From: Shewanella benthica KT99
GTDB lineage: Bacteria > Pseudomonadota > Gammaproteobacteria > Enterobacterales > Shewanellaceae
Assembly: GCF_000172075.1 (NCBI RefSeq)
Contig: NZ_ABIC01000030.1
Location: 1-53,191 of the forward strand
Direction of reading: 5' to 3'
DNA length: 53,191 nucleotides
Shown here one piece after another: positions 1-10,054 of this stretch. The stretch's first letter is position 1, and every line of letters begins with the position of its first letter. The position numbers and the translations under genes were made by a program. The notes under the pieces were generated by a model. That model had not been told where the DNA came from. It was given only the letters and a program-made list of their open reading frames with translations, and searched no databases.

Positions 1-1352
1 TGGTTGACTAAACTACAGCTGGAAAATGACAACCATTCGTGCTTCTGGAACAGACTCAAGATATTAACTATATAGCTCAGAGTGGTCTTATCGGTCGTGA
101 TGGTATCGACAGCAGTGTTAAGGGCCGCGCTCACTTCGACAGTGCATCACGCGACTACACCATGGCTGCGGGTCAGGAAACTCTCGAAGTAGCATTAACC
201 TATGTTGCTGACAACGGTGCTAACTACACTAAGATGTTTATCTTCCACCGTGGGAAATTCAACATTGATGTCGACTATGTGATCGACAACACCACAGATA
301 AGCAGCTGCAAGTGCAGATGTACGGTCAGATCAAGCACAGCATCAAGGAAAGCGAAAGCAGCATGATGATGCCGACTTACCGTGGTGCCGCCTTCTCGAC
401 TGCAGACATTCGTTACGAGAAGTACAGTTTCGATGATATGGCTGACAAGAACCTGGATAATAAGACGCTAGGTGGTTGGGCAGCTATGCTGCAACACTAC
501 TTCGTTTCTGCCTGGATACCACCAGCTGACGATCAGAACATTATCTTCTCCAGCTTAAGTGCTGGCGGTCAGGCTAATATCGGTTTCCGTGGTGCCATCT
601 ATGATATTGCGCCGGGTGCGACTCAGACTATCAAGGCTCAGTTCTATGTTGGTCCTAAAGATCAGAAGGAACTTTCTGCAATCTCGGACTCACTCAACTT
701 AGTGGTTGATTATGGTTTCCTCTGGTGGATAGCCGTGCCTATCAGCAAGTTACTCATGTTCTTCTATTCAATAGTGGGGAACTGGGGTGGGGCGATTATC
801 CTTATTACGCTTACCGTGCGTGGTATGTTATTCCCGCTAACTAAGGCTCAGTACACCTCTATGGCTAAGATGCGTAGTCTACAGCCTAAGCTTGCAGAGA
901 TGAAAGAGCGTTTCGGCGATGACCGTCAGAAGATGGGTCAGGCCATGATGGAGCTGTACAAGAAAGAGAAAGTTAACCCTATGGGTGGCTGTCTGCCTAT
1001 CTTGCTACAGATGCCTATCTTCATCGCACTCTACTGGGTGCTAATGGAGAGTGTTGAATTACGTCATGCACCATTCATGTTATGGATCATCGATTTGTCG
1101 GTACAAGATCCTTACTACGTGATGCCAGTGCTGATGGGTATCTCCATGTTCGTCATGCAGAGAATGCAGCCTATGGCACCGACCATGGATCCTATGCAAC
1201 AGAAGATGATGCAATGGATGCCGGTAGTATTTACCGTGTTCTTCCTCTGGTTCCCTGCTGGTCTGGTACTTTACTGGTTAGTAGGTAACATAGTTGCCAT
1301 CACGCAGCAGAAGATCATCTACGCGGGTCTGGCGAAGAAAGGCTTAAAATAA
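1..1352 (+). CDS. yidC: Membrane protein insertase YidC (5' end outside window; apparent frameshift near base 29)
   Basis: YidC/Oxa1 insertase places proteins in the inner membrane, alone or with SecYEG. The window holds the end of the periplasmic P1 domain and the whole five-helix core: [20 protein letters not shown], the hydrophilic loop with [19 protein letters not shown], and the conserved [20 protein letters not shown]. It ends KKGLK. The main frame is open only from about base 30; the GTG at 39 is internal, not a start. Bases 1-27 in frame 1 read LTKLQLEND, which joins the main frame at PFVLLEQ if one A is added to the run at 28-30. So there is either a one-base deletion or a sequencing error. 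It lies upstream of mnmE, as is usual in gammaproteobacteria. Confidence 0.95.
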
Positions 1353-1378
1353 GTCTGCGACTCAACAAGCGTTAACTG

Positions 1379-1420
1379 AAAAGCGGTTTAATACTTAGGT
1401 ATTAACCGCTTTTTCTTTTT
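1379..1420 (+). terminator. Rho-independent terminator after yidC
   Basis: Arms AAGCGGTTTAATAC (1381-1394) and GTATTAACCGCTT (1399-1411) around a TTAG loop are followed by a T-rich tail. It separates yidC from mnmE. Confidence 0.85.
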
Positions 1421-1477
1421 ATGAAAGACTGAGTCTTTCAGTTTTACCCCCTCTTATTCAGCGTAGGAATCACAGTA

Positions 1478-2839
1478 ATGACAGCAGATACTATCGTGGC
1501 ACAAGCCACCGCCCCAGGCCGTGGCGGTGTAGGCATCATACGTATCTCCGGCGATCAGGCCAGCGAAGTGGCTATGGCCATGCTTGGGCACATACCCAAG
1601 ACGCGTTATGCCGATTACTGTGATTTTAAAACTGCCGATGGTGAAGTGATCGATCAAGGTATCGCCCTCTACTTTAAGGGACCCAAGTCCTTCACCGGTG
1701 AAGATGTACTCGAGCTACAGGGCCATGGTGGTCAGATAGTACTGGATATGCTGATCAAGCGCGTGATGGAAACCAAGGGCATTCGCATCGCCAGACCTGG
1801 TGAATTCAGCGAACAGGCCTTTATGAACGACAAGTTAGATCTCACCCAGGCCGAAGCCATCGCCGATCTTATCGATGCCACCAGCGAACAAGCCGCTAAG
1901 AGCGCCCTGAACTCACTCCAGGGCGAATTTTCGGCAGAAGTACATGCATTGGTCGAACAGGTCACTAACTTGCGCCTATACGTCGAGGCAGCCATAGATT
2001 TCCCCGACGAAGAAGTAGACTTCCTCTCAGACGGTAAAATTTCCGGCTCACTCAACAAGATTATCACCAAACTGGACTCGGTCAAGGCCAGCGCCAAGCA
2101 AGGTTCGATAATCCGTGAAGGCATGAAGGTGGTGATAGCCGGTCGACCCAATGCCGGTAAATCCAGCCTGCTTAACGCACTTGCGGGTAAAGAGACTGCC
2201 ATAGTCACCGAAGTAGCAGGCACCACCCGTGACGTACTGCGCGAGCATATCCATCTAGATGGCATGCCATTACACATCATAGACACAGCAGGCCTGCGTG
2301 AAACGGTCGATACCGTCGAGAAGATCGGCATAGAACGCGCCTGGGCCGAAATTGAAACCGCCGATCAGGTGCTATTTATGCTCGATGGCACCACCACAGA
2401 TGCCGTCGACCCACACGAGATCTGGCCAGATTTTATCGACCGTTTACCGAATAAACTCGGTATCACAGTGGTGCGTAACAAGGCAGACCTCACAGGTGAG
2501 TCATTAGCACTCAGCGAAGATCACGGCCATCCCGTGTTCCCTATCTCGGCAAAAACAGGTTTAGGCATAGAAGCGCTCAAGCAACACCTTAAATCGCTTA
2601 TGGGTTATCAGAGCAATCTCGAAGGCGGCTTTATCGCACGTCGTCGTCACTTAGAGGCGCTTGATCTAGCCAGTAGCCACCTGATGTTAGGTAAAGAGCA
2701 GTTAGAAGTTTATCTGGCCGGTGAGCTATTAGCCGAAGAGCTACGCATGACGCAGCTAGCCTTATCTGAGATCACCGGTAAGTTCACCTCAGACGATCTA
2801 CTCGGTAAGATCTTCAGTTCTTTCTGTATAGGGAAATAG
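1478..2839 (+). CDS. mnmE: tRNA-5-carboxymethylaminomethyl-2-thiouridine synthesis GTPase MnmE
   Basis: With MnmG (32427-34319 here) this G protein installs the (carboxymethyl)aminomethyl group on U34 of tRNAs. The 453-residue length is normal. It has an N-terminal tetrahydrofolate-binding domain ([20 protein letters not shown]), a helical domain and an inserted G domain: P-loop GRPNAGKS at residues 222-229, DTAGLRE at 269-275 and the NKAD guanine-specificity motif. The C-terminal CIGK carries the catalytic Cys450. The ATG at 1478 gives the family's usual N-terminus. It is the last gene of the rpmH-rnpA-yidC-mnmE-type block; its partner mnmG sits 30 kb away beyond oriC. Confidence 0.98.
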   Translation: MTADTIVAQATAPGRGGVGIIRISGDQASEVAMAMLGHIPKTRYADYCDFKTADGEVIDQGIALYFKGPKSFTGEDVLELQGHGGQIVLDMLIKRVMETKGIRIARPGEFSEQAFMNDKLDLTQAEAIADLIDATSEQAAKSALNSLQGEFSAEVHALVEQVTNLRLYVEAAIDFPDEEVDFLSDGKISGSLNKIITKLDSVKASAKQGSIIREGMKVVIAGRPNAGKSSLLNALAGKETAIVTEVAGTTRDVLREHIHLDGMPLHIIDTAGLRETVDTVEKIGIERAWAEIETADQVLFMLDGTTTDAVDPHEIWPDFIDRLPNKLGITVVRNKADLTGESLALSEDHGHPVFPISAKTGLGIEALKQHLKSLMGYQSNLEGGFIARRRHLEALDLASSHLMLGKEQLEVYLAGELLAEELRMTQLALSEITGKFTSDDLLGKIFSSFCIGK

Positions 2840-2842
2840 CCC

Positions 2843-2874
2843 CGTCTTTCCGGCATGCTTTTGGCCGGAATCCA
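2843..2874 (+). repeat. Short palindromic repeat (CGTCTTTCCGGC...GCCGGAATCCA)
   Basis: A 32-bp hairpin unit with arms TTCCGGC/GCCGGAA immediately follows the mnmE stop and could act as its transcription end. The same flanks recur at 44765-44791, and the left half again at 44148-44159. Confidence 0.7.
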
Positions 2875-2939
2875 GATCCTAGAAAAAGACGAACGCGGCG
2901 CTAATCGGCAAGATCCGGATTAAGCAGGACCCTAGCTAA

Positions 2940-3300
2940 CCCCTGACTCAAAACGAAACTCAAATTCGCTATATAATATGCTTTATGCGGCTAAATTAGC
3001 CGATAAAATCACTATTTTCGGTGATAAAAATAGCAGATCTAAACCTGTACATTTTTTGATCTCGATCAAAATCATCAACAGACATATCAACAAGTAATCT
3101 AAAATTAGATCTTTTATTCAAATACCACGCAAATCAAAACCTAACACGTTGATATTAAAGAAATCTCTTTGTGTATAAACATATCGGTTTTACTTGTAAA
3201 TTACAAAAATTAAGATCTTAGTTGAAAAGTTATACGCAAAACGAATTTTAATTCTGCAGATCAAAATCGATCTGATCGAGCAAAGATCAAAAACAATTTT
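2940..3300. other. AT-rich, GATC-dense region with DnaA boxes (oriC-like)
   Basis: No gene is visible between mnmE and the helicase. GATC occurs nine times between 3036 and 3288, about one being expected by chance. A perfect DnaA box (TTATACACA on the minus strand) lies at 3170-3178 and an 8/9 match (TTATACGCA) at 3230-3238. The DNA is strongly AT-rich. Ancestrally this flank probably lay next to mioC-oriC. It could bind DnaA and SeqA or be a relic of an extended origin. It is not the canonical oriC, which is at 31969-32426. Confidence 0.5.
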
Positions 3301-3395
3301 TATAACTTCGATTCTTTAAAATTTATACTCAATATATCTATCAAAATTTAAGCTGGAAAATAAAAAAATGGTCATTAAAACCACTCGATTTCGGA

Positions 3396-6002
3396 TCATT
3401 TTACATCGACGACTCGACTCGCCTTCTTGTATTGAATCTTCCAACCTTGCCAGCGAGGTAACTCCCAGCGTTTAGGGCCGGTTTTGCGAGCACCATTGGC
3501 GTAAACTAATGTCACCAACTTGCGTTTAGGCTGGTATTCCACAGCGAGCTTAAGGTCGGCTAATATCAGCTGAATCGGGTACAAGTTATCGAACTCTTCA
3601 CGCAACCAATCCGGGATCCCCTCGAATAAGAGATCATCCGCCTCTATCAGTTGCAAATCATCAAAGCTTTCTACCCCTAGCTCATTCAACCTCGCCATAA
3701 GATAGAGATCGAATACCAATGGCTCTTCACCTAAGCTGTTAACCAGACCAGATTCGGCAAATTGTTCCTTAGCCTTTCCCAGTGCTAACCAGATATTCCA
3801 GGCGGCGATATCATTTTTCAAACGTTGGGATAAGCCCTTAAATTGACGACCGACACTTATGCTACGCACAATAGCCTCAATCGCCTGCTCCCCCTCGACT
3901 TGTTTCAAGCGGGAACCTATCACCCTGCCGGCGTAAAGCGTCTCAACCAGCAGCTTATGGCTCTGGCCCTTCTCCTTACCGTCTCCCAGACGCTCCTCAC
4001 CTAACTGAGCCTCTAACAACAAGTTAAATGAGATGGGTGCCATACAAGAAGCCAGATTCAACGTCTGCTTTGCCCCCTTACCTGCAATCGAATGCAGATC
4101 GAATATCACCGCCGCTAACGCACTATCCTTACCATCGACTCCCTTAAGCTCACTACAGAAACGACTGACGCGGCCGATTTGTGCCTCGCTGAAGCCATTA
4201 CCAAGGGCTGTGATGCGTTTTTCACGTCTAACGTAGGCGAGTTCAGGTGCCGCCTTGATCACGGCTAACAACCAACTCTGGCGCAGCTCAATGTCCTTAC
4301 TGACTAATACGGGTGATTGCTCGACTCTCTGTAAGCCTAATGCCGAGCGGATCTGGTTTGCCAGCATGCGTGCCTCTTTACGGGCTCCTCTATTCACATA
4401 GCCGGCATCGGCATCTCCAAGAAAGTCCGGCAGCTTATCTCTTACTATTTTTATTAGCGTAAATGCGTCACAGCCCAGGGGCTCCCATTCATTCAGCAAT
4501 TTAAGATCGAACTCACTGGTGGGTAACTTGAACAAGCCCTGTGGCACACTCAGGGCCGCGGCGAGATCGACCATCAAGCCACGACACACATCGTCGGGCA
4601 TGGCGCTGATAAGGTGAGCAAACTGAGTATCTATCGGTAGCGGAGAGAGTTTCTTGCCATGGGCCGTGATCAGCCCGTCTGCATCTATGGCTCCCATAGC
4701 CAGTAACTTTTGTTCGGCAATCGCCACTGATTTAACTGGCAAGTTATCGACAAACTCAAGTTCAGACAGCTTATAACCACAACAAGCGGCTGCCAGCATA
4801 GGTTCCACCAGCTCCTCACGTTGAAGTTCTGGCGGTGTCATGGCTTCCATGGGCGCACTCTTACCCCATAAGCGAATACAGATACCGTTTTGCGTACGGC
4901 CGGCACGCCCCATTCGCTGAGCACAGCTTGCTTTAGATATTCTCGCCAGAGAAAGCACAGTACGGCCGTTACGCTGATGGGTACGCCGCTCAAGACCCGT
5001 ATCCACCACAGCAGTGACCCCGGGGATAGTCAATGAGGTTTCTGCCACATTAGTGGCAAAGATGACTCGCTGATGATCGGCTTGCTGCAGGACATTCTTC
5101 TGCTCTTGAGGACTGATACCACCATGGAGGGCTATTAGTTCCAATCGCTTACCACTCGTGGGAACCAAAGGCTGACAGCTTTGAATAGCGCCTTGAATCT
5201 CACGCTTGCCCGGAAGAAAAACCAATATATCTCCATCCGTCTGTTGTAACAAACCCGACACTGCGGTTTTTACCGCTTGTTCCACGCCGCGAATGTCAGG
5301 CAGGTGGTGACTTTCAAGGGCCTGATATTTTAGTTCCACGTGGAACCTTTTCCCTGCCGCTATTAAACGACGGGCAGATCGCGCTTCTACAGAGCTTCCG
5401 ACACAGGTTTGATCGGCTAAACCATTAGTTAAGCCCTTGCTTAAATAGTGAGTCAAACGTTCACCGTCTATGGTGGCCGAAGTCAGTATCAGTCTAAACT
5501 CGGGTGAAGCTTGGGCCTTAAACTTCAACATGGCCAGCAGCAAATCAGTGTCCCAACGGCGTTCGTGGAACTCATCGATAATCACAGTAGCGAAACTGGC
5601 TAAACCGGTTTCCTGCAGCCAACGTAGGGCAATACCCGGCGTAACGAAGGCTATCTGAGTATCATCAGTCACTGTAGAATCGAAACGTATGGCATGGCCC
5701 ACTTTTAACTCAGTTTGCCCGCTGACAAATGAGGACAGCGCCAAACAAGCAACCCGCCGGGGTTCCACAACCAAGACACGTTTAGGTCTTCCAGTATTCG
5801 GTCCTTCACTATCGGGTTCCACACACCAAAGTGGTAAACGGGTAGATTTACCCGAACCGGTATCGGACTCAACTACTAAGTGATTGTCTTTTATCGCTAA
5901 TTTAAATTCATCATAGAGCTTATCTATGGGTAATGAATTGATAGCCGAGGTGACTTTATGAGATGGATCAGATACATAAGTTTTAGGTGTTGTTGGCTGC
6001 AT
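3396..6002 (-). CDS. HrpB-like DEAH-box ATP-dependent helicase
   Basis: An 868-residue superfamily 2 helicase of the DEAH/RHA group, expected to unwind RNA using ATP. Motif I is DTGSGKST, motif II is DEFH (DEFHERRWDTDLLLA; HrpB-type rather than the DEAH of HrpA), motif III SAT, motif V TNVAETSLTIPGV and motif VI QRMGRAGR. Helicase-associated and HrpB-type C-terminal regions follow, but the tail (about residue 780 on) diverges from Escherichia coli HrpB, so I give no symbol. The frame opens with a TTG at 6011; the ATG at 6002 (MQPTTPKTY) is preferred, although neither has a clear Shine-Dalgarno. It is divergent from the SNF2 gene, and its coding sequence contains a parS-like palindrome at 5333-5346. 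Confidence 0.85.
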   Translation of the reverse strand: MQPTTPKTYVSDPSHKVTSAINSLPIDKLYDEFKLAIKDNHLVVESDTGSGKSTRLPLWCVEPDSEGPNTGRPKRVLVVEPRRVACLALSSFVSGQTELKVGHAIRFDSTVTDDTQIAFVTPGIALRWLQETGLASFATVIIDEFHERRWDTDLLLAMLKFKAQASPEFRLILTSATIDGERLTHYLSKGLTNGLADQTCVGSSVEARSARRLIAAGKRFHVELKYQALESHHLPDIRGVEQAVKTAVSGLLQQTDGDILVFLPGKREIQGAIQSCQPLVPTSGKRLELIALHGGISPQEQKNVLQQADHQRVIFATNVAETSLTIPGVTAVVDTGLERRTHQRNGRTVLSLARISKASCAQRMGRAGRTQNGICIRLWGKSAPMEAMTPPELQREELVEPMLAAACCGYKLSELEFVDNLPVKSVAIAEQKLLAMGAIDADGLITAHGKKLSPLPIDTQFAHLISAMPDDVCRGLMVDLAAALSVPQGLFKLPTSEFDLKLLNEWEPLGCDAFTLIKIVRDKLPDFLGDADAGYVNRGARKEARMLANQIRSALGLQRVEQSPVLVSKDIELRQSWLLAVIKAAPELAYVRREKRITALGNGFSEAQIGRVSRFCSELKGVDGKDSALAAVIFDLHSIAGKGAKQTLNLASCMAPISFNLLLEAQLGEERLGDGKEKGQSHKLLVETLYAGRVIGSRLKQVEGEQAIEAIVRSISVGRQFKGLSQRLKNDIAAWNIWLALGKAKEQFAESGLVNSLGEEPLVFDLYLMARLNELGVESFDDLQLIEADDLLFEGIPDWLREEFDNLYPIQLILADLKLAVEYQPKRKLVTLVYANGARKTGPKRWELPRWQGWKIQYKKASRVVDVK
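5333..5346. other. Candidate parS (ParB-binding centromere-like site)
   Basis: The 14-bp perfect palindrome GTTCCACGTGGAAC matches the core of chromosomal parS sites as known in Pseudomonas and is close to the general TGTTTCACGTGAAACA consensus. It lies inside the helicase coding sequence. I saw no other perfect copy. parA and parB are at 35150-36841. ParB binding here is inferred. Confidence 0.6.
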
Positions 6003-6150
6003 ATAATACAAAGAGTATGAAATGTTCAGATAAGTTTAACGGGCAAAGGCCAGAGATGGAACACATGGAAGATAGCAGAGGCCATAAAATGGTTGAATTC
6101 AAATAGATCTAAACGCAGAATAGTTTTTATTTCATGACCATAGGCCACCT

Positions 6151-9100
6151 ATGCAACTTATCCATCTATTCTGGCAACCTGATAATTCTGCATTCGACAA
6201 CACGGGTCAAATGTATTTATGGGTGGAGAGTCAGAATGAGATAACCAGCCCCGGGTTTTACCCTTACCAGCTAGACAGCAGTAGCTTCATGGGGTTTGCC
6301 ACCACACAGCTGAAGATGAACTCGGCCTTCGATGAAGTAGACATCTGGCTCCCTTGTAACGCCAAGGGTGAAGCTACAGCCTCGCCAGTCATCGCCAACA
6401 TCAATAATTTGGACGACAATCAGTGCACTACATTTAAGCCATTCATACTCAATGTGATAGAGGTGGATGATCCCATCGGCTTTTTAAAAGAGCTAAACTT
6501 TCAGAGTTATCACTTCGAAGAGACGCTGATCTTAGCCGACGATGCCAAATTTTGGATCAAGATGGCCTATGAGCTCAGCCATATGATCAAGCAAGATCAA
6601 TATATCCCCGCCTTGGTAGCGCAGAAAGGGACAGCAAAAACCCAATACCATACTAAGTGGCAGACTCTCTCATCCGAATATCACCACCGGCTGAAGATGA
6701 TATCCTCCCACATGCCTCATTCTGCCTGCTTAGGTGATTTTACCGGCTACGACACCCTGTCGGCCTTACACCACTTCTCCGATGTCAGCCTCAATCAATT
6801 GATTGCAGCCACGCCTTACAGCCAGAAAAACATCAAGTCAGTAGAAGGTACTTTTATCGCACAGACCTTGAGTCACCAAACTCAGAACATAGATGCCGAC
6901 ACATTCAAGGCATGGAAACTGTGGCAGAATAATCTAGTCTATGATCAGTTTGGCGCCGATTTCACCCTGTGCTTTAAACTGCTCGAAGCCAGTGACCAGC
7001 ATGAGGGCGACTGGGGACTCGAGCTACTGCTGCAGTCGAAGCGGGATCCATCTTTCATGGTCAACCTGACTCAGTACCGGCAGGATAAGGCCGCTAAACA
7101 ACAGCTTTTCGCCGAACTTCTGGGTACCTCGGTGGAGCGCACACTATTGCTGCAGCTAGGCTATGCCAGTCGAATCTATGCCGTCATCGAACATATTTTT
7201 ACAACTAAGATGCGAGAAGCCGTGATCCCGCTCGATCAGCAGCAGGCTTTTCAATTTCTGAAAGAGGATGCCTGGACCCTGCACGCCTGCGGCTACCGCA
7301 TCATAGTTCCTGCATGGTGGACTTCTAAGGGCCGGCTTAAGGCTAAAGTAAAACTCAGGGCTCACAGAAGCACGACTAGCGCCTCTAATTCACCTAGCGG
7401 CTTTATCGACACAGATAGTCTTATTCAGTTCGACTATAGCTATTCCATGGGTGAACACGAGGTGAGCGCAGAGCAGTGGCAGCAGCTGCTGGAGACTAAA
7501 TCTGATCTGGTTTATTTCAGAGGCAGCTGGATAGAGATAGATAAAGCCGAGATGGAGAAGATGCAAGGGCTTATCGAAACCTCCCGCAAAGACATGGGCA
7601 GCGGCAACATGCAAAATCTCTTGGCCCTGGCAGCAGATGAATCCAGCTACGATATTGAGCTGGATGCAGGCTTAGAGACTATAGTCGATGAGCTAAAAAA
7701 CAAACATAAATTTAGCCTAATCACCCAGCCAGCTCAGTTGCAAGCCAAGCTTAGGCCCTATCAGAATCGCGGCACATCCTGGCTGGCCTACCTAGAAACC
7801 TTGGGCATGAACCCCTGCCTGGCTGACGACATGGGTCTGGGTAAGACCATGCAGATCATAGCACTCATGCTGTTACAACCGAGAAAACAGGCGGCCTTGC
7901 TGGTGGCACCGACCTCTGTGGTGGGTAATTGGCTAAAAGAAATTCAAAAGTTTGCCCCAACGTTAAATGCTGTCATACATCACGGCAGTCAGCGCAAACA
8001 AAAACAGGCGTTCAGCAAATTAGTCGCGCAGCACGATCTGGTCATCACCTCCTACGGCCTGATCCGCAAGGATAAGGCCCTGTTTAAAGAGATACGCTGG
8101 TCACGGCTGATCATCGACGAGGCGCAAAATATTAAGAACCCAGCATCGGCACAGACCAAGATACTGTACGGCCTCAGTGCAGACTCGCGCATCGCCCTCA
8201 CCGGCACACCGATAGAAAACCGCTTAATGGATCTCTGGTCTATCTTTAACTTCTTAAACCCCGGTCTACTAGGCACTCAGGCCAGCTTCAGGAAAAACTT
8301 CGAACTACCGGTGCAGAGAGACAATAATTTACATAAGGGTCAGTTACTGAAGAATATCGTCGAGCCTTTCATCCTGCGCCGCCTGAAGACAGATAAGAAT
8401 ATCATCAACGATCTGCCGGACAAGATAGAACAGAAAGTCTATTGTGAATTGACTACCGAGCAGGCCAGCATCTATCAATCCATCGTCGATGAGATCACCA
8501 CACAGATGGAGCAGACCCAGGAAAGCCAGGGCCAGAAAGTGATCATGTTATCCGCCCTGCTGAGGCTGAAGCAGTGCTGTAACCACCCGGCTCAGGTGCT
8601 GCAGGACGGCAGTGAGTTCAGCATAGAACGTTCGATCAAGTTGCAGCGACTGGTGGAGACATGCAAGGAAGCCATCGGCAATAACGAGAGTATCCTCATC
8701 TTCAGTCAATTCACCGAGGTCTGTAGTCAGATCCAAAAAATACTTAAAAATCAGTTGGGTTTCCAGACGTATTATCTGCATGGTGCGACCTCACGCAAGC
8801 GGCGAGAACAGATGATCCAGCAGTTTCAGGCCGAAGATAGCCCTCCGGCGGTATTTATCTTATCGCTAAAAGCCGGTGGTGTGGGTATCACCCTCACCAA
8901 GGCTAACCATGTTATTCACTTCGACCGCTGGTGGAACCCGGCCGTAGAAGATCAGGCTACCGACAGGGCTTATCGCATCGGCCAGCAGAAAACCGTGTTT
9001 GCACATAAATTCATCACCTTAGGCACCATAGAAGAGAAAATAGATAAGATGTTGGAGGATAAGAAAAAAATAGCCGACTCGATTATCGGCAATGATGAGT

Positions 9101-9165
9101 CCTGGTTATCCGGACTCGATGCCAATTCATTCATCAAGCTAATCCAGCTGAGCCGGGAGGTCTGA
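6151..9165 (+). CDS. SNF2-family ATPase/helicase (YwqA type)
   Basis: A 1004-residue Swi2/Snf2 ATPase, expected to translocate on double-stranded DNA and remodel protein-DNA complexes. The N-terminal half (to about residue 500) is the poorly conserved bacterial SNF2-associated region. The RecA lobes follow: DDMGLGKT (559-566), DEAQ (656-659), TGTPIEN (684-690), then LRLKQCCNHP, SLKAGGVGITLT and QATDRAYRIGQ. The ATG at 6151 is the first start; RBS evidence is weak. The stop TGA overlaps the next gene's ATG by one base, so translation is coupled to the SWIM protein, the same pairing as ywqA-ywqB in Bacillus. A role in repair or defence is plausible but the sequence does not show it. Confidence 0.92.
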   Translation: MQLIHLFWQPDNSAFDNTGQMYLWVESQNEITSPGFYPYQLDSSSFMGFATTQLKMNSAFDEVDIWLPCNAKGEATASPVIANINNLDDNQCTTFKPFILNVIEVDDPIGFLKELNFQSYHFEETLILADDAKFWIKMAYELSHMIKQDQYIPALVAQKGTAKTQYHTKWQTLSSEYHHRLKMISSHMPHSACLGDFTGYDTLSALHHFSDVSLNQLIAATPYSQKNIKSVEGTFIAQTLSHQTQNIDADTFKAWKLWQNNLVYDQFGADFTLCFKLLEASDQHEGDWGLELLLQSKRDPSFMVNLTQYRQDKAAKQQLFAELLGTSVERTLLLQLGYASRIYAVIEHIFTTKMREAVIPLDQQQAFQFLKEDAWTLHACGYRIIVPAWWTSKGRLKAKVKLRAHRSTTSASNSPSGFIDTDSLIQFDYSYSMGEHEVSAEQWQQLLETKSDLVYFRGSWIEIDKAEMEKMQGLIETSRKDMGSGNMQNLLALAADESSYDIELDAGLETIVDELKNKHKFSLITQPAQLQAKLRPYQNRGTSWLAYLETLGMNPCLADDMGLGKTMQIIALMLLQPRKQAALLVAPTSVVGNWLKEIQKFAPTLNAVIHHGSQRKQKQAFSKLVAQHDLVITSYGLIRKDKALFKEIRWSRLIIDEAQNIKNPASAQTKILYGLSADSRIALTGTPIENRLMDLWSIFNFLNPGLLGTQASFRKNFELPVQRDNNLHKGQLLKNIVEPFILRRLKTDKNIINDLPDKIEQKVYCELTTEQASIYQSIVDEITTQMEQTQESQGQKVIMLSALLRLKQCCNHPAQVLQDGSEFSIERSIKLQRLVETCKEAIGNNESILIFSQFTEVCSQIQKILKNQLGFQTYYLHGATSRKRREQMIQQFQAEDSPPAVFILSLKAGGVGITLTKANHVIHFDRWWNPAVEDQATDRAYRIGQQKTVFAHKFITLGTIEEKIDKMLEDKKKIADSIIGNDESWLSGLDANSFIKLIQLSREV

Positions 9166-10025
9166 TGCCGACACAAAAAACATGGTGGGGTAATGCATTC
9201 ATCGACTCGCTGGAAGCCTTTATCGATAGCGGCCGCCTGCAACGTGGCCGCGCCTATCGCACCGATAGTCGCATGCTGAAATTCGACATCAAAGCCAACC
9301 GGATAGAGGCCAGCATACGCGGCAATATAAACCCCTATTTCGGTATCACTAAGGAACCCAGATATAGAGTATCCCTGGCCTTCGAAACGATCTCCGCCAA
9401 ACAGTGGCAAACCATCATAGCCAAACTCTGTGACAACCCGGGCTGGATCTCTAAGCTGATGCTCAACGAGATGCCGGAAAATATAGAGAACGCCTTCGGC
9501 CAGAGCCATTTCTTACCCGAATCCTACCGGGACATCAAAGCCAGCTGTAGCTGCCCCGATGACGCTAACCCCTGTAAACATATCGCCGGGGTATATTACC
9601 GCCTGGCCAACATCCTCGACAGGGATCCCATGTTGCTGTTTCAACTGCGAGGCTTACCGCCGGTAAACTTACATAAGGCGCTGCAAAAAACTGAGTTAGG
9701 GCAGGTATTCTCGGAGCATATCAGCACCGCGGACAAGGTGGAGATAGAGTATCAAGACCACAGGTACAGTGAATTTAACATCACCGCAAGAGGCGACTCT
9801 GCCAACCAGACTAAAGCTATCAACCAGGCGCAATACTGGACCATGACAGACTGGTTGCTGCCACAAAAAGATGAAGCTATCACCGAGATTAATGCCTCCC
9901 TAATCAAGAAGCAGGGGGATTATCCGGAATTCTGGACCCGCTCCAACTCGTTTATCGACGCCATGGAAGAGATCTACAGCACCACTAAGCGCAAGAACAA
10001 GAAAACACTCAGCAGCGGCAGTTGA
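9165..10025 (+). CDS. SWIM zinc-finger protein, partner of the SNF2 ATPase (YwqB type)
   Basis: A 286-residue protein with a SWIM motif C128-x-C130-x6-C137-x-H139 (SCSCPDDANPCKH), a zinc finger known to bind DNA or protein. The rest is recognisable only as the usual SWIM partner of bacterial SNF2 proteins (N-terminal KTWWGNAFIDSLEAF; DRDPMLLFQLRG after the finger). Its ATG overlaps the SNF2 stop (TGATG), so the two products are made together and probably act as one complex. The last ~40 residues are basic (TTKRKNKKTLSSGS). Function is inferred from family and context. Confidence 0.88.
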   Translation: MPTQKTWWGNAFIDSLEAFIDSGRLQRGRAYRTDSRMLKFDIKANRIEASIRGNINPYFGITKEPRYRVSLAFETISAKQWQTIIAKLCDNPGWISKLMLNEMPENIENAFGQSHFLPESYRDIKASCSCPDDANPCKHIAGVYYRLANILDRDPMLLFQLRGLPPVNLHKALQKTELGQVFSEHISTADKVEIEYQDHRYSEFNITARGDSANQTKAINQAQYWTMTDWLLPQKDEAITEINASLIKKQGDYPEFWTRSNSFIDAMEEIYSTTKRKNKKTLSSGS

Positions 10026-10054
10026 GGAGACTTGTCACATCACATGAAGAGCAC

